A stretch of 64,000 nt of DNA from an uncultured Aquimarina sp. (GTDB lineage Bacteria; Bacteroidota; Bacteroidia; Flavobacteriales; Flavobacteriaceae), in NCBI RefSeq assembly GCF_947492965.1, contig NZ_CANLOZ010000004.1:124001-188000 (forward strand). Reading direction: 5' to 3'. Made by a program: the position numbers and the translations under genes. The notes below the pieces were generated by a model. It made no database searches and was not told the origin of the DNA. It was given only the letters and a program-made list of their open reading frames with translations. Positions 19,003 through 28,074 of this stretch are shown one piece after another; position 1 is the stretch's first letter, and each line of letters opens with the position of its first letter.

Positions 19003-19042
19003 AAAAAGAGGTAAATTCTAATTTATAGATTTACCTCTTTTT
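19003..19042 (+). terminator. Rho-independent terminator after the OmpA-like gene
   Basis: AAAAAGAGGTAAAT pairs with ATTTACCTCTTTTT across a 12-base loop; T-run in the plus direction. Confidence 0.85.
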
Positions 19043-19070
19043 GTTTTTGTTACTTTATCTGTAAACTTTG

Positions 19071-19078
19071 TAGCTTTG
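19071..19078 (+). promoter_or_regulatory. Bacteroidota -7 box (TAGCTTTG)
   Basis: TAnnTTTG match 21 bases before the ATG at 19100, with a TTG about 21 bases upstream (19047-19049). It supports the ATG at 19100 over the GTG at 19094. Confidence 0.55.
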
Positions 19079-19099
19079 CTGAATATAATTTAAGTGTAT

Positions 19100-19327
19100 A
19101 TGAGTCTTCCAAAATTCTTATTAGGTGATAATACCGATTATCCTGATGCCATCTTTGTAATCCATACGGAGTTTCCAAGATTTGTGATCAATTTAGAAAA
19201 CGATGAGGTCGAATGGTTCGAAGAATTTGATAAAAGCGATGAGAAAGAACTTGAGAGCGAAGCTGAGAATTTATTCCAGGCTGCTAATGATTTTTATGAT
19301 CGTGAGATCGAACGATACGAAGAATAG
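19100..19327 (+). CDS. Conserved hypothetical small acidic protein
   Basis: 75 residues from ATG (MSLPKFLLGDNTDYPDAIFVIHTEFPRF). Very acidic C-terminal half (DEVEWFEEFDKSDEKELESE...). No signal peptide or membrane segment, so likely cytoplasmic. I know of similar small proteins in flavobacteria but no function. It lies 45 bases ahead of the PAP2 gene and may share its transcript. Confidence 0.75.
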   Translation: MSLPKFLLGDNTDYPDAIFVIHTEFPRFVINLENDEVEWFEEFDKSDEKELESEAENLFQAANDFYDREIERYEE

Positions 19328-19372
19328 GATTATAAAATCATATATTTATCAAATAAATAACCAAGTGCTCTT

Positions 19373-19942
19373 ATGGATGAAATCATACAACTAGATAAAG
19401 ATCTTTTTTTATATCTGAACAACTTAGGCACGCCGCTTTGGGATGGATTTTGGTTATTTATGACCGAAAAGCTTTATCAAATTCCATTGTACGTATTACT
19501 CTTGTATTTTTTCTATAAATATTTTGGAATAAAAGGAACCATAATTACACTCGTAATTGTGGCTGCATTGATTACAGCATCGGACCAATTATCTAACTTG
19601 TTTAAAAATGTATTATTTATGAGACCAAGACCTTGTAGAGCGGAAGGTGTTGGAGAGTTTACAAGATTTATTGCAGAAAGATGCGGAAGACACGGTTATT
19701 TTTCGGCGCATGCAGCAAGTTCTATGGCATTGGCATTTTTTACAGGCTTGGCGTTACAAAAAAGGCTTAAATATATCTTCCCATTTATGGTTGTTTGGTC
19801 GATTGTTGTAAGCTACAGCAGAATTTATGTTGGAGTACACTATCCCGGTGATATCATAACAGGAATGGCTATAGGTATTCTACTGGGACTTGGAGCATAT
19901 AAACTACATACATTTTTAGTGGCAAAATACGGCACCCAATAA
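19373..19942 (+). CDS. PAP2 superfamily membrane phosphatase
   Basis: 189 residues with about five to six hydrophobic helices. The PAP2 phosphatase signature is present in three blocks: [10 protein letters not shown] (KxxxxxxRP), YFSAHAAS in place of PSGH (catalytic-type His kept), and [12 protein letters not shown] (SRxxxxxHxxxD). Likely removes phosphate from a lipid pyrophosphate such as undecaprenyl pyrophosphate or from a lysophospholipid at the inner membrane. Convergent with the expansin gene, 5 bases apart. Confidence 0.9.
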   Translation: MDEIIQLDKDLFLYLNNLGTPLWDGFWLFMTEKLYQIPLYVLLLYFFYKYFGIKGTIITLVIVAALITASDQLSNLFKNVLFMRPRPCRAEGVGEFTRFIAERCGRHGYFSAHAASSMALAFFTGLALQKRLKYIFPFMVVWSIVVSYSRIYVGVHYPGDIITGMAIGILLGLGAYKLHTFLVAKYGTQ

Positions 19943-19947
19943 CACGC

Positions 19948-20871
19948 CTATTTTATAATTATTTTTTGAGGCTTTTTATTTTCGATAGACAAAAAGTATA
20001 AGCCAGATTGTAATGAAGAAGTGTTTATAGAATTAGCGTTTCCTTCTTTTATTTTTTTACCATTACTATCAGAAAGTACCCAAGGTCTAGAATTATTAGC
20101 GAAATATAATATTTCAGAAGCAGGATTTGGATAAAAAGAAAGTTTGGTTGTCTCAAGGTCATCTACAGATAGTGCTTCTGTACATTCTGATGGGGTAGAA
20201 AATTGTTTTCCAGTATTATAATCTACGTTTAAGTCCATCGGAATATTTTCAAAAGTTAATTCTTCTCCCAAAACAGAGGTGATTCTTAAATTCATAGGAG
20301 AAGCAATACCATCCGTTTCAATAAAGAAATTGAATAACTCACGGTTTACCGATTTCCAGGTATTATCAGGTAATTGATATTCCATTTTGGTTATTGCATG
20401 TCTAATATCTCTAAATTGTATTGCTGTCCAGTATATGCTGGAACCTTCTTTAAAATTAATTTTTATAGATTCGTTATTCGCAATATTGCAAGGCACAAAT
20501 TTCCACGATATTTGTACTCTTCCATCTACAATGTCTGCTATCATACCAAAAGCCTGTTCTGTCATGTCCACATCGCCTTCAGCACATTCTGGGCATCGGT
20601 CTACAACTTTTAGTTGTACGCTGCCTTTTGCTCCAGTTACTTCGATGCAAGCTCCACATGCATTACTGCTGTCGTAGTCAATTGTATTTAGTGCGCAATG
20701 CATATAATCTCCTGTTGCTACAGGCAAAGAACAATTTCCAAAAATACCTCCATCAACACCATCGTAGTAAGTACCTTCTCCTGTATGAACTGTATCATTA
20801 CAGTTTTGTGCATTTAAGTTGAACATACAGATAAATGCAAGGCTATGCATAAGTGATATGTAGGTTTTCAT
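19948..20871 (-). CDS. Bacterial expansin (DPBB + CBM63-like) with T9SS sorting domain
   Basis: 307 residues. Signal peptide about 1-22. Residues about 28-135 form a double-psi beta-barrel resembling Bacillus EXLX1: T34 in GEGTYYDG, D91 in VVDRCPEC, and D102 in GDVDMTEQAF line up with EXLX1 Thr12, Asp71 and the essential Asp82. Six cysteines are typical of plant-like expansin barrels. Residues about 138-225 match the CBM63 domain; Y147, W148 and F180 occupy the positions of the EXLX1 aromatic triad that binds cellulose. A T9SS type A domain (FYPNPASEI...) ends the protein, so it is exported by T9SS. Expansins loosen cellulose networks without hydrolysis; the GH9 enzyme encoded 3.7 kb away suggests cooperation. 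Confidence 0.88.
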   Translation of the reverse strand: MKTYISLMHSLAFICMFNLNAQNCNDTVHTGEGTYYDGVDGGIFGNCSLPVATGDYMHCALNTIDYDSSNACGACIEVTGAKGSVQLKVVDRCPECAEGDVDMTEQAFGMIADIVDGRVQISWKFVPCNIANNESIKINFKEGSSIYWTAIQFRDIRHAITKMEYQLPDNTWKSVNRELFNFFIETDGIASPMNLRITSVLGEELTFENIPMDLNVDYNTGKQFSTPSECTEALSVDDLETTKLSFYPNPASEILYFANNSRPWVLSDSNGKKIKEGNANSINTSSLQSGLYFLSIENKKPQKIIIK

Positions 20872-20980
20872 AAGTAAAGTTTTAAGTTGGTTTATTCATG
20901 TATGTATCAATACGCAGAAAAACAGGTATTAGTATATTTCACCACAATTTTTACCGATTAAATAATATCACATATGAATT

Positions 20981-22489
20981 TTAGTCGATTTTAGACTTTC
21001 TAAAATCTATAAAGAACAATAGGATCATTATAACCATTAATAACGAAAAAGGGAGCGAAGTAATAATTAGTAGCTTTTGCATTGCGGTCAAGACGTTAAT
21101 GTCTTCTTTTGCATTTCCTAATAGTATGATGCCAATAGCAAATATAGTAAGTACAATACTCCATAATAAACGATGTTTTTTAGAAGGATTTTGTTTGCCC
21201 TGATCAGTAAACATACTGAGTACAAAGACTGCTGAGTCTAAGGATGTAACTAAAAAACTAATAAGTAGCAGTATAACAGTGGTATTGATAAATCCTTGAA
21301 AAGGATAATTTTCAAAAAAAACAAAAATAGAACTAAAGACATTGTCAAATTCTCCCTGATAGAAATCAAGATTGTCTACTATTTGAAATGCAGATTCACC
21401 AAATACGGTAAACCAGAAAAAAGTTCCTAATGACGGTACAAGCAAAACACCTATGATTAATTCTCGTAGTGTTCTTCCTCTAGAAATTCTGGCAATAAAA
21501 ATACCAGTAAAAGGAGCCCAAGCAAGCCAAAAGGCCCAATAATAATAGGTCCAATCTGTTAGGAAGCTTTCTCCAGGATCGTAAACCCCATATGCGATAC
21601 TTAAGGGAATGAAATCAACTATATAATGGAAAAGCGAATAACAGAATTGAGAGAGAATCGATACGATATCGCTCTGAGTAAAAACAAAAACCAACAAAGC
21701 AAAAGTAATATAGATATTCCAAGTGGAAATCACTTTTATTCCTCTGTTTACGCCCTTAAAAACCGATATGAATGCCAAACCAGAAATTAGGATTAGTAAG
21801 AGGATTGTAATTTTAGAATCAAAATTTGTCTGTAATAAATGATCAAGTCCTCCTTTTATTTGAGTGGTTCCTAATCCAATCGCCGCTACTAGTCCAAATA
21901 CGGTCGTTAATATTGCAAGAATATCAATCCCCTTAAACACCAAGTTTTGAGTGTTTTTGGAAACGATGATGCTTTCTAATGAACTAAAAGCGCTACTAGA
22001 CAGTACTTTTTTGGATCTCACAAAAAGATAATATCCAATAACAATAGCAAAAACTGCATAAAACGCCCATGCAGTAAAACCCCATTGATAAAAGGTGTAC
22101 TCTAACGCTATGGTTTCTAACGTATTGTTAGTGTAAATAGGAGCATAGCATCTCATAAATACAGGTTCTTGAACCGCTCTTAATAATATCCCAGATCCCA
22201 TTCCCGCACTATATAACATGGATATCCAAGCAAGTCTAGAAAATTGTGGCCTGTCTTGATCCTGCCCTAAACGACGTTTGCCCCATCGTGAGACTGCTAA
22301 TACTAGTAAGAGTAAAACTGTTCCTAGCCCTAACCATAAATAAAAACCACCAAACCATTTTCTTATGAAAATCGAAGTAGCTTCAATTTGTGTATAGACT
22401 TCCTCAGTGAATAGGTAAAGAAAGAAGGAAAAAAATAAAAGAATGCCTAATGAGATTTTTAATAAACTACTCGAAGTATACTTAGACAT
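20981..22489 (-). CDS. BCCT family transporter
   Basis: 502 residues, about 12 transmembrane segments. Family features: WISMLYSAGMGSGILLRAVQEP (in part: LYSAGMGSG, the glycine stretch) and the TDWTYYYWAFWLAWAPF / IARISRGRT segment that holds the aromatic substrate box. Carries betaine, choline or carnitine-type compounds into the cell, usually with Na+. The normally conserved WxxxEP position reads AVQEP, slightly divergent. Probably an osmoprotectant importer, fitting a marine host. It is transcribed alone. Confidence 0.88.
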   Translation of the reverse strand: MSKYTSSSLLKISLGILLFFSFFLYLFTEEVYTQIEATSIFIRKWFGGFYLWLGLGTVLLLLVLAVSRWGKRRLGQDQDRPQFSRLAWISMLYSAGMGSGILLRAVQEPVFMRCYAPIYTNNTLETIALEYTFYQWGFTAWAFYAVFAIVIGYYLFVRSKKVLSSSAFSSLESIIVSKNTQNLVFKGIDILAILTTVFGLVAAIGLGTTQIKGGLDHLLQTNFDSKITILLLILISGLAFISVFKGVNRGIKVISTWNIYITFALLVFVFTQSDIVSILSQFCYSLFHYIVDFIPLSIAYGVYDPGESFLTDWTYYYWAFWLAWAPFTGIFIARISRGRTLRELIIGVLLVPSLGTFFWFTVFGESAFQIVDNLDFYQGEFDNVFSSIFVFFENYPFQGFINTTVILLLISFLVTSLDSAVFVLSMFTDQGKQNPSKKHRLLWSIVLTIFAIGIILLGNAKEDINVLTAMQKLLIITSLPFSLLMVIMILLFFIDFRKSKID

Positions 22490-22761
22490 TAGAAGTAATA
22501 TTAGTGTTACTTTTTTAAATTATTTTTCTAAATGTACAGGTTTTAATTTTTATAAATTGAAAGTTTGAGGAAAACACCCCATTTTTTTGAAGATTATTTG
22601 CAAAGATTTTAATTTTTTTATTTTAACTTGTAATAGTCATTTACACATTAATATAGTGAGAGAAATTCATGTGAAATACTTAGCTGACAGTTGTTTAAGT
22701 TTTTGATATGAAATAGGATAAGATATTCAGTAGTACCATAACCAACTAATTCTTATAGACT

Positions 22762-23049
22762 ATGAAAAGAGTAATTGTTGACTACAAAAAGCTTAATAAA
22801 GATATTGTAAATCTTTTAGTAGAAAAGTTTCCGGATGGCTATTCAGATAAAGATATAATATCTTTCAAAAACCATCATAATGATACCATAGAAGCGGTAG
22901 AAGTAAAAACCATTGACACTATTTATTTAGTGAAAATTAGTGAGCGCTTAGCAGGAGTTATGCAAGATTATGAAGAAAATACTTCCGATTCTGAAATTCC
23001 AACATCAGTGACAAAAGAACAAGTAGGAGAGGTAGATCTTGATGATTAA
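22762..23049 (+). CDS. Conserved hypothetical protein
   Basis: 95 residues, cytoplasmic by appearance: N-terminal MKRVIVDYKKLNKDIVNLLV, a helical start and short beta-strands, and an acidic tail (DSEIP...EVDLDD). No recognised domain. Convergent with meaB. The 272-base gap upstream separates it from the BCCT gene and must hold both divergent promoters, but I could not point to a convincing TAnnTTTG box. Confidence 0.7.
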   Translation: MKRVIVDYKKLNKDIVNLLVEKFPDGYSDKDIISFKNHHNDTIEAVEVKTIDTIYLVKISERLAGVMQDYEENTSDSEIPTSVTKEQVGEVDLDD

Positions 23050-23078
23050 CTTATCTAGTTTTAAGGATTTTATGAGTA

Positions 23079-24140
23079 TTAGGAGTTTTTATGCTTGTCT
23101 AATAAATATTTGGCCGCTGTAAAAGGAGTAATCTGGTGCTTTTGTATAGCATCCAACTGATCAGATAAAGCCTTTTTAATTTCTGGGTGATTATAAAAAG
23201 AACTTTTTAGTTGCTCTTCAATAGTTTGCAGTAGCCAAAACTTATTTTGTTCGGTTCGATTTTTTTCGAAATATCCATTACTAGCAGAAATTTCTAAATA
23301 GTTTAGAACTAACTCCCAAACTTCTTCTATACCGTTTTTTGTTAATGCACTACAAGTAAGTACTTGAGGAGTCCAGGCATTTTCTCCAATGGGATAGAGG
23401 TGTAAAGCTTTTTTAAATTGATTTTTGGCCTCTCTGGCGCGTTTTACATTATCTCCATCAGCCTTGTTAATAACAATAGCATCAGCCATTTCGATAATAC
23501 CCCGTTTGATGCCTTGTAATTCATCCCCAGCTCCTGCAAGTTTTAATAATAAAAAGAAATCAACCATACTATGCACAGCTGTTTCGCTCTGCCCAACCCC
23601 AACCGTCTCAATAATAATCACATCATATCCAGCAGCTTCGCATAAAATAATGGATTCTCGTGTTTTCTGAGCTACACCACCTAATGAATTTCCAGAAGGA
23701 GAGGGTCTTATAAACGCTTCTTTGGATCTGACCAAAGATTCCATTCTTGTTTTATCTCCTAAAATACTGCCGCCAGAAATAGTACTACTTGGATCCACAG
23801 CTAATACAGCTACTTTCTTACCTTTTTCAATAAGAACATTCCCTAATGCTTCTATAAATGTACTTTTTCCAACTCCTGGAACTCCTGTAATACCAATTCT
23901 AATTGATTTATTGGCATGTGGAAGACATTTTTCAATCAGTTCTTGCGTTTTTGCACTATGCTTTTGTTGGGTGCTTTCTACTAAGGTAATACCTTTACTA
24001 AGAGCAGCGGTGTTTTGTGTAATGATCCCTTCAAAAATATCGGAAATTGAAATCTCTTTTTGTTGTAGTTTTCTAAATCGATCAATGGCACTTTTATTAG
24101 TGCTATGGGGTAGTTTCGAAGACTTATCACGATGTTCCAT
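23079..24140 (-). CDS. meaB: Methylmalonyl-CoA mutase-associated GTPase MeaB
   Basis: 353 residues of the ArgK/MeaB G3E GTPase family. Walker A at 86-94 (GVPGVGKST), the AVDPSS motif, ETVGVGQSE switch region and NKAD guanine-specificity motif are all present. MeaB acts as a chaperone that loads and protects the adenosylcobalamin cofactor of methylmalonyl-CoA mutase. The mutase itself is not in the window, but a PduO-type cobalamin adenosyltransferase is (41.0-41.6 kb), supporting the same pathway. Start at MEHRDK. Confidence 0.93.
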   Translation of the reverse strand: MEHRDKSSKLPHSTNKSAIDRFRKLQQKEISISDIFEGIITQNTAALSKGITLVESTQQKHSAKTQELIEKCLPHANKSIRIGITGVPGVGKSTFIEALGNVLIEKGKKVAVLAVDPSSTISGGSILGDKTRMESLVRSKEAFIRPSPSGNSLGGVAQKTRESIILCEAAGYDVIIIETVGVGQSETAVHSMVDFFLLLKLAGAGDELQGIKRGIIEMADAIVINKADGDNVKRAREAKNQFKKALHLYPIGENAWTPQVLTCSALTKNGIEEVWELVLNYLEISASNGYFEKNRTEQNKFWLLQTIEEQLKSSFYNHPEIKKALSDQLDAIQKHQITPFTAAKYLLDKHKNS

Positions 24141-24230
24141 TTGATCTCAATTAAAAAGCGGCAAAGTAACAAATGTATGAATTCATTTCAGTTAATTGTA
24201 GTATTTCTAAAGTAATCTAAAGATATGCAA

Positions 24231-24791
24231 TTACTCAGATTTTATAGGTATAGCAATACTAGTTTGATCCCAAGCTAGAAACATTATAGTAAAGTTGTTT
24301 GCTTCCTGAAAATAAATAGAAAATTGCTCTACTATATTTAGCAAATGTTGTACTGGTACCTCGATAGTCAATATATCTTCTTCTGGATTTCTTGCTGGTT
24401 CTCCATTAATTAGATCCACTCCCCATTTGTATTGATCTTTATTAAAAATCACTTTCCAAGATTCTTTTCCCGGTATTGTCCACAGCGTATAGGTGCCTGC
24501 TTCTAATTTAGAACCATCTACTAGTATGTTTTTATCCGTAGTAAAAGTAGTGGCTTCATTCGCGCCCGTTCTCCAAACTTGATCAAATGGTACTAGATCT
24601 CCAAAAATTACCCTTCCTTTTTTGAAGGGGCGGTTATAGAATACAGTAAAAGTATTATCCTTACTAATGTGTGTGATGGTATCTTCTGGACTGTGCTTTT
24701 TGGTATTGAGTTTAAGAATAAACACAATGATTACAGAGAGACTGATAATTCCAATTAATAAAATGAATGATCTTTTCTGAAATATAGACAT
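24231..24791 (-). CDS. DUF2911 family membrane-anchored protein
   Basis: 186 residues. One N-terminal hydrophobic segment (about 8-28) acts as anchor or uncleaved signal; the rest matches the DUF2911 family, with its hallmark FGxLVPFDQVWRTGANEATT-like stretch (here DLVPFDQVWRTGANE) and the AGTYTLWTIPG motif. Function of the family is unknown. The gene stands alone, divergent from the oxidoreductase at 24874. Confidence 0.82.
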   Translation of the reverse strand: MSIFQKRSFILLIGIISLSVIIVFILKLNTKKHSPEDTITHISKDNTFTVFYNRPFKKGRVIFGDLVPFDQVWRTGANEATTFTTDKNILVDGSKLEAGTYTLWTIPGKESWKVIFNKDQYKWGVDLINGEPARNPEEDILTIEVPVQHLLNIVEQFSIYFQEANNFTIMFLAWDQTSIAIPIKSE

Positions 24792-24847
24792 ACACTTTTT
24801 TAATTTTAAAGATACCTCTTTTTATATATGCAAATACATATATTTCT

Positions 24848-24855
24848 TACTTTTG
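24848..24855 (+). promoter_or_regulatory. Bacteroidota -7 box (TACTTTTG)
   Basis: TAnnTTTG match overlapping a possible TTG start at 24853. This argues that translation begins at the ATG at 24874, about 12 bases after the expected transcription start. Confidence 0.6.
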
Positions 24856-24873
24856 ATTCCTTACTTCATATAT

Positions 24874-26472
24874 ATGGTAGAAAAATCCTATAAAAAATTT
24901 ACTGAAGATATTGAGTTTACCAATGATACTTATGTAATTGTTGGTTCTGGTGTTGGTGGATTAACAACTGCAGTTTTTTTGGCAAAAGCAGGTAAGAAAG
25001 TTGTGGTATTAGAACAGCATTATACACCAGGTGGTTTTACTCATACCTTCAAAAGAAGAAAAGGATTAGTTTGGGATGTAGGTGTTCACTATGTTGGGAA
25101 TATGGAAGAAAATTCTGGATTGCGTAGGATATTTAATTATTTATCCGACAACAAACTGGAATGGGATGCCATGGGAGATCCGTATGATGTTGCATATATA
25201 GGAGATCGTAAGTTTGAATTTGTTGCTGGGAAGGAAAATTTCAGGAAAAGATTTCATGAATATTTTCCAAATGATAAGTCGGCAATTGATAAATATTTGG
25301 AATTGTTAGAGAATTCTACTAAAAAAAATCTTTTATATTTTGCGCAAAAAGCTTTCCCTAGTCTATTAAGTATTAGTCTAGGTCCTTTGTTTAGAAGAAT
25401 TCAACGTCCGATTTCTAGTAAAACTACCTATGAAGTATTGAGTAGTATCACAGATAATCAAGAATTAATTGCGGCCTTATGTGCACAATGTGGTAACTAT
25501 GGATTGTCGCCAAAGGAAAGTAGTTTTGCTTCGCATTGTATTGTAATAAATCATTTTATGGAAGGTGGTTATTATCCAAGAGGAGGTGCTAATAGAATTC
25601 ATGAGACCATCATAGAAAATTTAGAATCTTTAGGCGTTCCAGTATATATTAAAGCCAATGTAGAAAGGATCATTACAAAAGGAAAAGCAGTAAAAGGACT
25701 ATTGATTAATGGAAAAGAGTATCCTTGTAAAAAAGTAATAAGTAACGCAGGTGCTAGAAATACTTTTTTACATTTATTAGATCCATCAGTAATTAATAAA
25801 AAGCACATCCATTTTAAAAACGTACAATCTTCTACTTGTCATTTATGTTTATATATAGGATTGAACAAAAGTGATGTTGATCTGAAGCTTCCTAAATATA
25901 ACATCTGGTGGTATGAAAATAAGGATACTGATCAGATTCTAAATGATAAAAATAATCTTTCTAACGATAAGTTATCCTTTGCTTATATCTCTTTCCCTTC
26001 TGCAAAAGATAGCGCTTGGTCAAAAGAGCATCCAGATCAAGCTACTATTCAGTTGATTGGACGTGCATGGTATCCAGATTTTAAGAGCTATGAGGATAAG
26101 CCTTGGCTAAATCGTGGTGATGCATATGATCAGATTAAAGAAGATTTTAAACAGAAAGGATTAGAATTATTATTTCAGTTATTTCCACAATTAGAGCAAC
26201 ATATTATTCATGCAGAGGTTTCGACTCCAGTTTCAACCCGAAAGTTTAGTAACTATAAAGAAGGAGAGATTTATGGAGTTACACATGCTCCAGAACGGTA
26301 TAAGACAAAAGTTTTAAGACCTCGAACTCATATTAAAGGATTGTATCTAACTGGGCAAGATATCACATTGGTAGGTGTAGGTGGTGCAATGGGAAGTGGA
26401 ATTCTAACGTCTACTACTATCATAAAGTGGAATATGAGTAAACAATTTAAAGAGATAGCGGCGAAGTACTAG
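24874..26472 (+). CDS. Phytoene desaturase/retinol saturase-like FAD-dependent oxidoreductase
   Basis: 532 residues from the chosen ATG. The N-terminal dinucleotide-binding fold has VGSGVGGLTTAVFLAKAG followed by the acidic end VVLEQHYTPGG, and the C-terminal FAD-contact segment reads GLYLTGQDITLVGVGGAMGSG (in part: GQDITLVGVGGAMGSG). This is the CrtI/CrtISO/RetSat family. The QDITLVGVGGAM ending is closer to all-trans-retinol 13,14-reductase-like and carotenoid isomerase members than to classic phytoene desaturases. Substrate could be a carotenoid or another polyene lipid; no carotenoid genes flank it. Confidence 0.82.
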   Translation: MVEKSYKKFTEDIEFTNDTYVIVGSGVGGLTTAVFLAKAGKKVVVLEQHYTPGGFTHTFKRRKGLVWDVGVHYVGNMEENSGLRRIFNYLSDNKLEWDAMGDPYDVAYIGDRKFEFVAGKENFRKRFHEYFPNDKSAIDKYLELLENSTKKNLLYFAQKAFPSLLSISLGPLFRRIQRPISSKTTYEVLSSITDNQELIAALCAQCGNYGLSPKESSFASHCIVINHFMEGGYYPRGGANRIHETIIENLESLGVPVYIKANVERIITKGKAVKGLLINGKEYPCKKVISNAGARNTFLHLLDPSVINKKHIHFKNVQSSTCHLCLYIGLNKSDVDLKLPKYNIWWYENKDTDQILNDKNNLSNDKLSFAYISFPSAKDSAWSKEHPDQATIQLIGRAWYPDFKSYEDKPWLNRGDAYDQIKEDFKQKGLELLFQLFPQLEQHIIHAEVSTPVSTRKFSNYKEGEIYGVTHAPERYKTKVLRPRTHIKGLYLTGQDITLVGVGGAMGSGILTSTTIIKWNMSKQFKEIAAKY

Positions 26473-26475
26473 ATA

Positions 26476-26700
26476 CTATATTCCTTTCATTACTTTCATA
26501 AAATTCATAGCGTTTACTGCATATGCATTTCTTTGACTAACCAAAAGATCTAGAACTGACTTCGGAAGCGGTTTTGATTCTAAAAAATTATCAATCTGCT
26601 TAATTATTGCATTGGTATGATCAACATTACTCTTCATAAGATTCATCACACTTTCTAATTCATTTGAGTTTGTGTAGTTGTAATTAATTGAGTTATACAT
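26476..26700 (-). CDS. Small hypothetical protein
   Basis: 74 residues, mostly helical (MYNSINYNYTNSNELESVMNL...), no signal or membrane segment. It starts with ATG, ends 3 bases from the convergent oxidoreductase gene, and fills the only space in this gap, which favours a real gene. No family recognised. Confidence 0.5.
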   Translation of the reverse strand: MYNSINYNYTNSNELESVMNLMKSNVDHTNAIIKQIDNFLESKPLPKSVLDLLVSQRNAYAVNAMNFMKVMKGI

Positions 26701-26841
26701 TTGTTTGATAATTTGTGATTAAAATGATGTTGTTGTTAGAGTAGTCTTTGATTTCTTTAAAAACTTACTAGCATTTTATTTTTTTATTAATGTTTTGAAA
26801 ATCAGTCCTTTTGATTTTTTTCGTTTTTTTATCTTTAATTT

Positions 26842-26871
26842 TGCAACATATTAATCAGTGATCTCGTCTTT
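26842..26871 (+). promoter_or_regulatory. Candidate ECF-type promoter of the first sigma factor operon
   Basis: TGCAACA, a 16-base spacer, then CGTCTTT. The same form TGnAACn-N16-CGTCnT is found twice at the second sigma locus. A housekeeping -7 box (TAATTTTG, 26836-26843) overlaps its left end, so basal and autoregulated transcription are both possible. Confidence 0.5.
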
Positions 26872-26933
26872 AGAAGAGAATAGTAATTAGAACAGTTTTA
26901 AAGAAGTAATCACTAACCAAAATTCAAGTAAGT

Positions 26934-27479
26934 TTGTTACAGAGCGAGCTAATAGAACAGTGTAGAGCTAACGACCGTAAAGCGCAGATGAAGCTTTATA
27001 ATAAATACTGTGATGGTATGTATTATGTTGCTTTGCGATTTCTTAAAGATCCTTTCGAGGCTGAAGAAGCTATGCAGGAGTCTTTTATAAAAGCCTTTAT
27101 GAAATTACATCAGTTTACAGGTGATGTAACCTTTGGCGCGTGGCTAAAAAGAATAGTGATTAACAAAAGTATTGATATGCTGAAGGCGAAAAAAATGAAT
27201 ATGGTTGCTATCAATGAACAAGTGATGTCTACGGTAGAAGAACAGGATGATTGGTCTGTTTCTGATGGAACTACTGTAGAGGAAGTGAAAAACGCAATTG
27301 AAAGATTGCCAGAAAAGTATAAGTATGCCGTAATGCTATTTTTAATAGAGGGATACGATCATAAAGAGATAAGTGAGATATTAGATATTACCCCAGTTGC
27401 TTCTAGAACTTTAGTGCATAGAGGAAAGAAGCAACTTCAGGATCAACTAAAACATTTAAGAGATGGGACAGGATATTAG
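26934..27479 (+). CDS. RNA polymerase ECF-type sigma factor (TTG start)
   Basis: 181 residues, sigma-70 region 2 (about 10-80: LYNKYCDGMYYVALRFLKDPFEAEEAMQESFIKAF in part) and region 4 (about 118-172: LPEKYKYAVMLFLIEGYDHKEISEIL, helix-turn-helix). An in-frame stop lies at 26907 and no ATG follows before SELIEQCRANDRKAQ, the usual start of this family, so TTG at 26934 is the best start. The next gene begins inside its 3' end, giving a sigma/anti-sigma operon. Likely an envelope-stress type regulator. Confidence 0.88.
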   Translation: MLQSELIEQCRANDRKAQMKLYNKYCDGMYYVALRFLKDPFEAEEAMQESFIKAFMKLHQFTGDVTFGAWLKRIVINKSIDMLKAKKMNMVAINEQVMSTVEEQDDWSVSDGTTVEEVKNAIERLPEKYKYAVMLFLIEGYDHKEISEILDITPVASRTLVHRGKKQLQDQLKHLRDGTGY

Positions 27480-28074
27480 AGAATTGCTTAAGCAAGATAA
27501 TCGGATTCCTTCTGAACGTTTAGCAGAAGGTCATCAGGATCGTTTTTTAGCTAGATTAGAAGAAGAACTTCCTAAAAGAGCAAGAAAGTTTAACTATGGT
27601 TGGTTAAGGATTGCCGCGAGCGTAGTTGTGATCTTGTCGGTTTCAATGTTAGCGTTCAATGAGTTTGGAAAAAATGGAGGTAATAATACTCAGATTGTAA
27701 ATGCTGATAATTCAGAAGTAAAAAATGCTACCGTGGTTTTGAGCAAGCAGACATCGTCACTAGCCGAGATGTTTCCTGAGTATGAAAAAACAGAGAATTA
27801 TTTACTAACAGGAATAAAATTTCAATTATCTCAAATTAATGTAGATGATACTAATAGAGACTTAGTAGAAAGTTTTATGAAACGATTAGAAAAATTAAAT
27901 ACGGAGTATCTGGATCTTAATAAGGAATTGATAGAAGTAGGTCCTAACGTACAAAGTGCCGAGGCAATGATAGAAAATTTGACACTTAGATTATCTCTCT
28001 TAAATAGACTAAAAGACAAACTAAAAGAATTAGAAAAAATTGAGAATGAAAATTACATTGATATACAAGCTTAA
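27463..28074 (+). CDS. Putative membrane anti-sigma factor
   Basis: 203 residues. Short cytoplasmic N-terminal part (1-46) with the family-like SERLAEGHQDRFLARLEEELP, one membrane helix about 47-65 (LRIAASVVVILSVSMLAF), then a periplasmic part ending in a helical, probably coiled-coil region about 125-200. Overlap of 17 bases with the sigma gene implies translational coupling. It lacks a zinc-binding HxxxCxxC motif, so it is not a ZAS-type anti-sigma. The C-terminus overlaps the next gene by 29 bases. Confidence 0.72.
   Translation: MGQDIRELLKQDNRIPSERLAEGHQDRFLARLEEELPKRARKFNYGWLRIAASVVVILSVSMLAFNEFGKNGGNNTQIVNADNSEVKNATVVLSKQTSSLAEMFPEYEKTENYLLTGIKFQLSQINVDDTNRDLVESFMKRLEKLNTEYLDLNKELIEVGPNVQSAEAMIENLTLRLSLLNRLKDKLKELEKIENENYIDIQA

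Noticed and set aside
23425..24144. Plus-strand open frames opposite meaB
   Set aside because: They are antisense shadows of a well-conserved GTPase gene.
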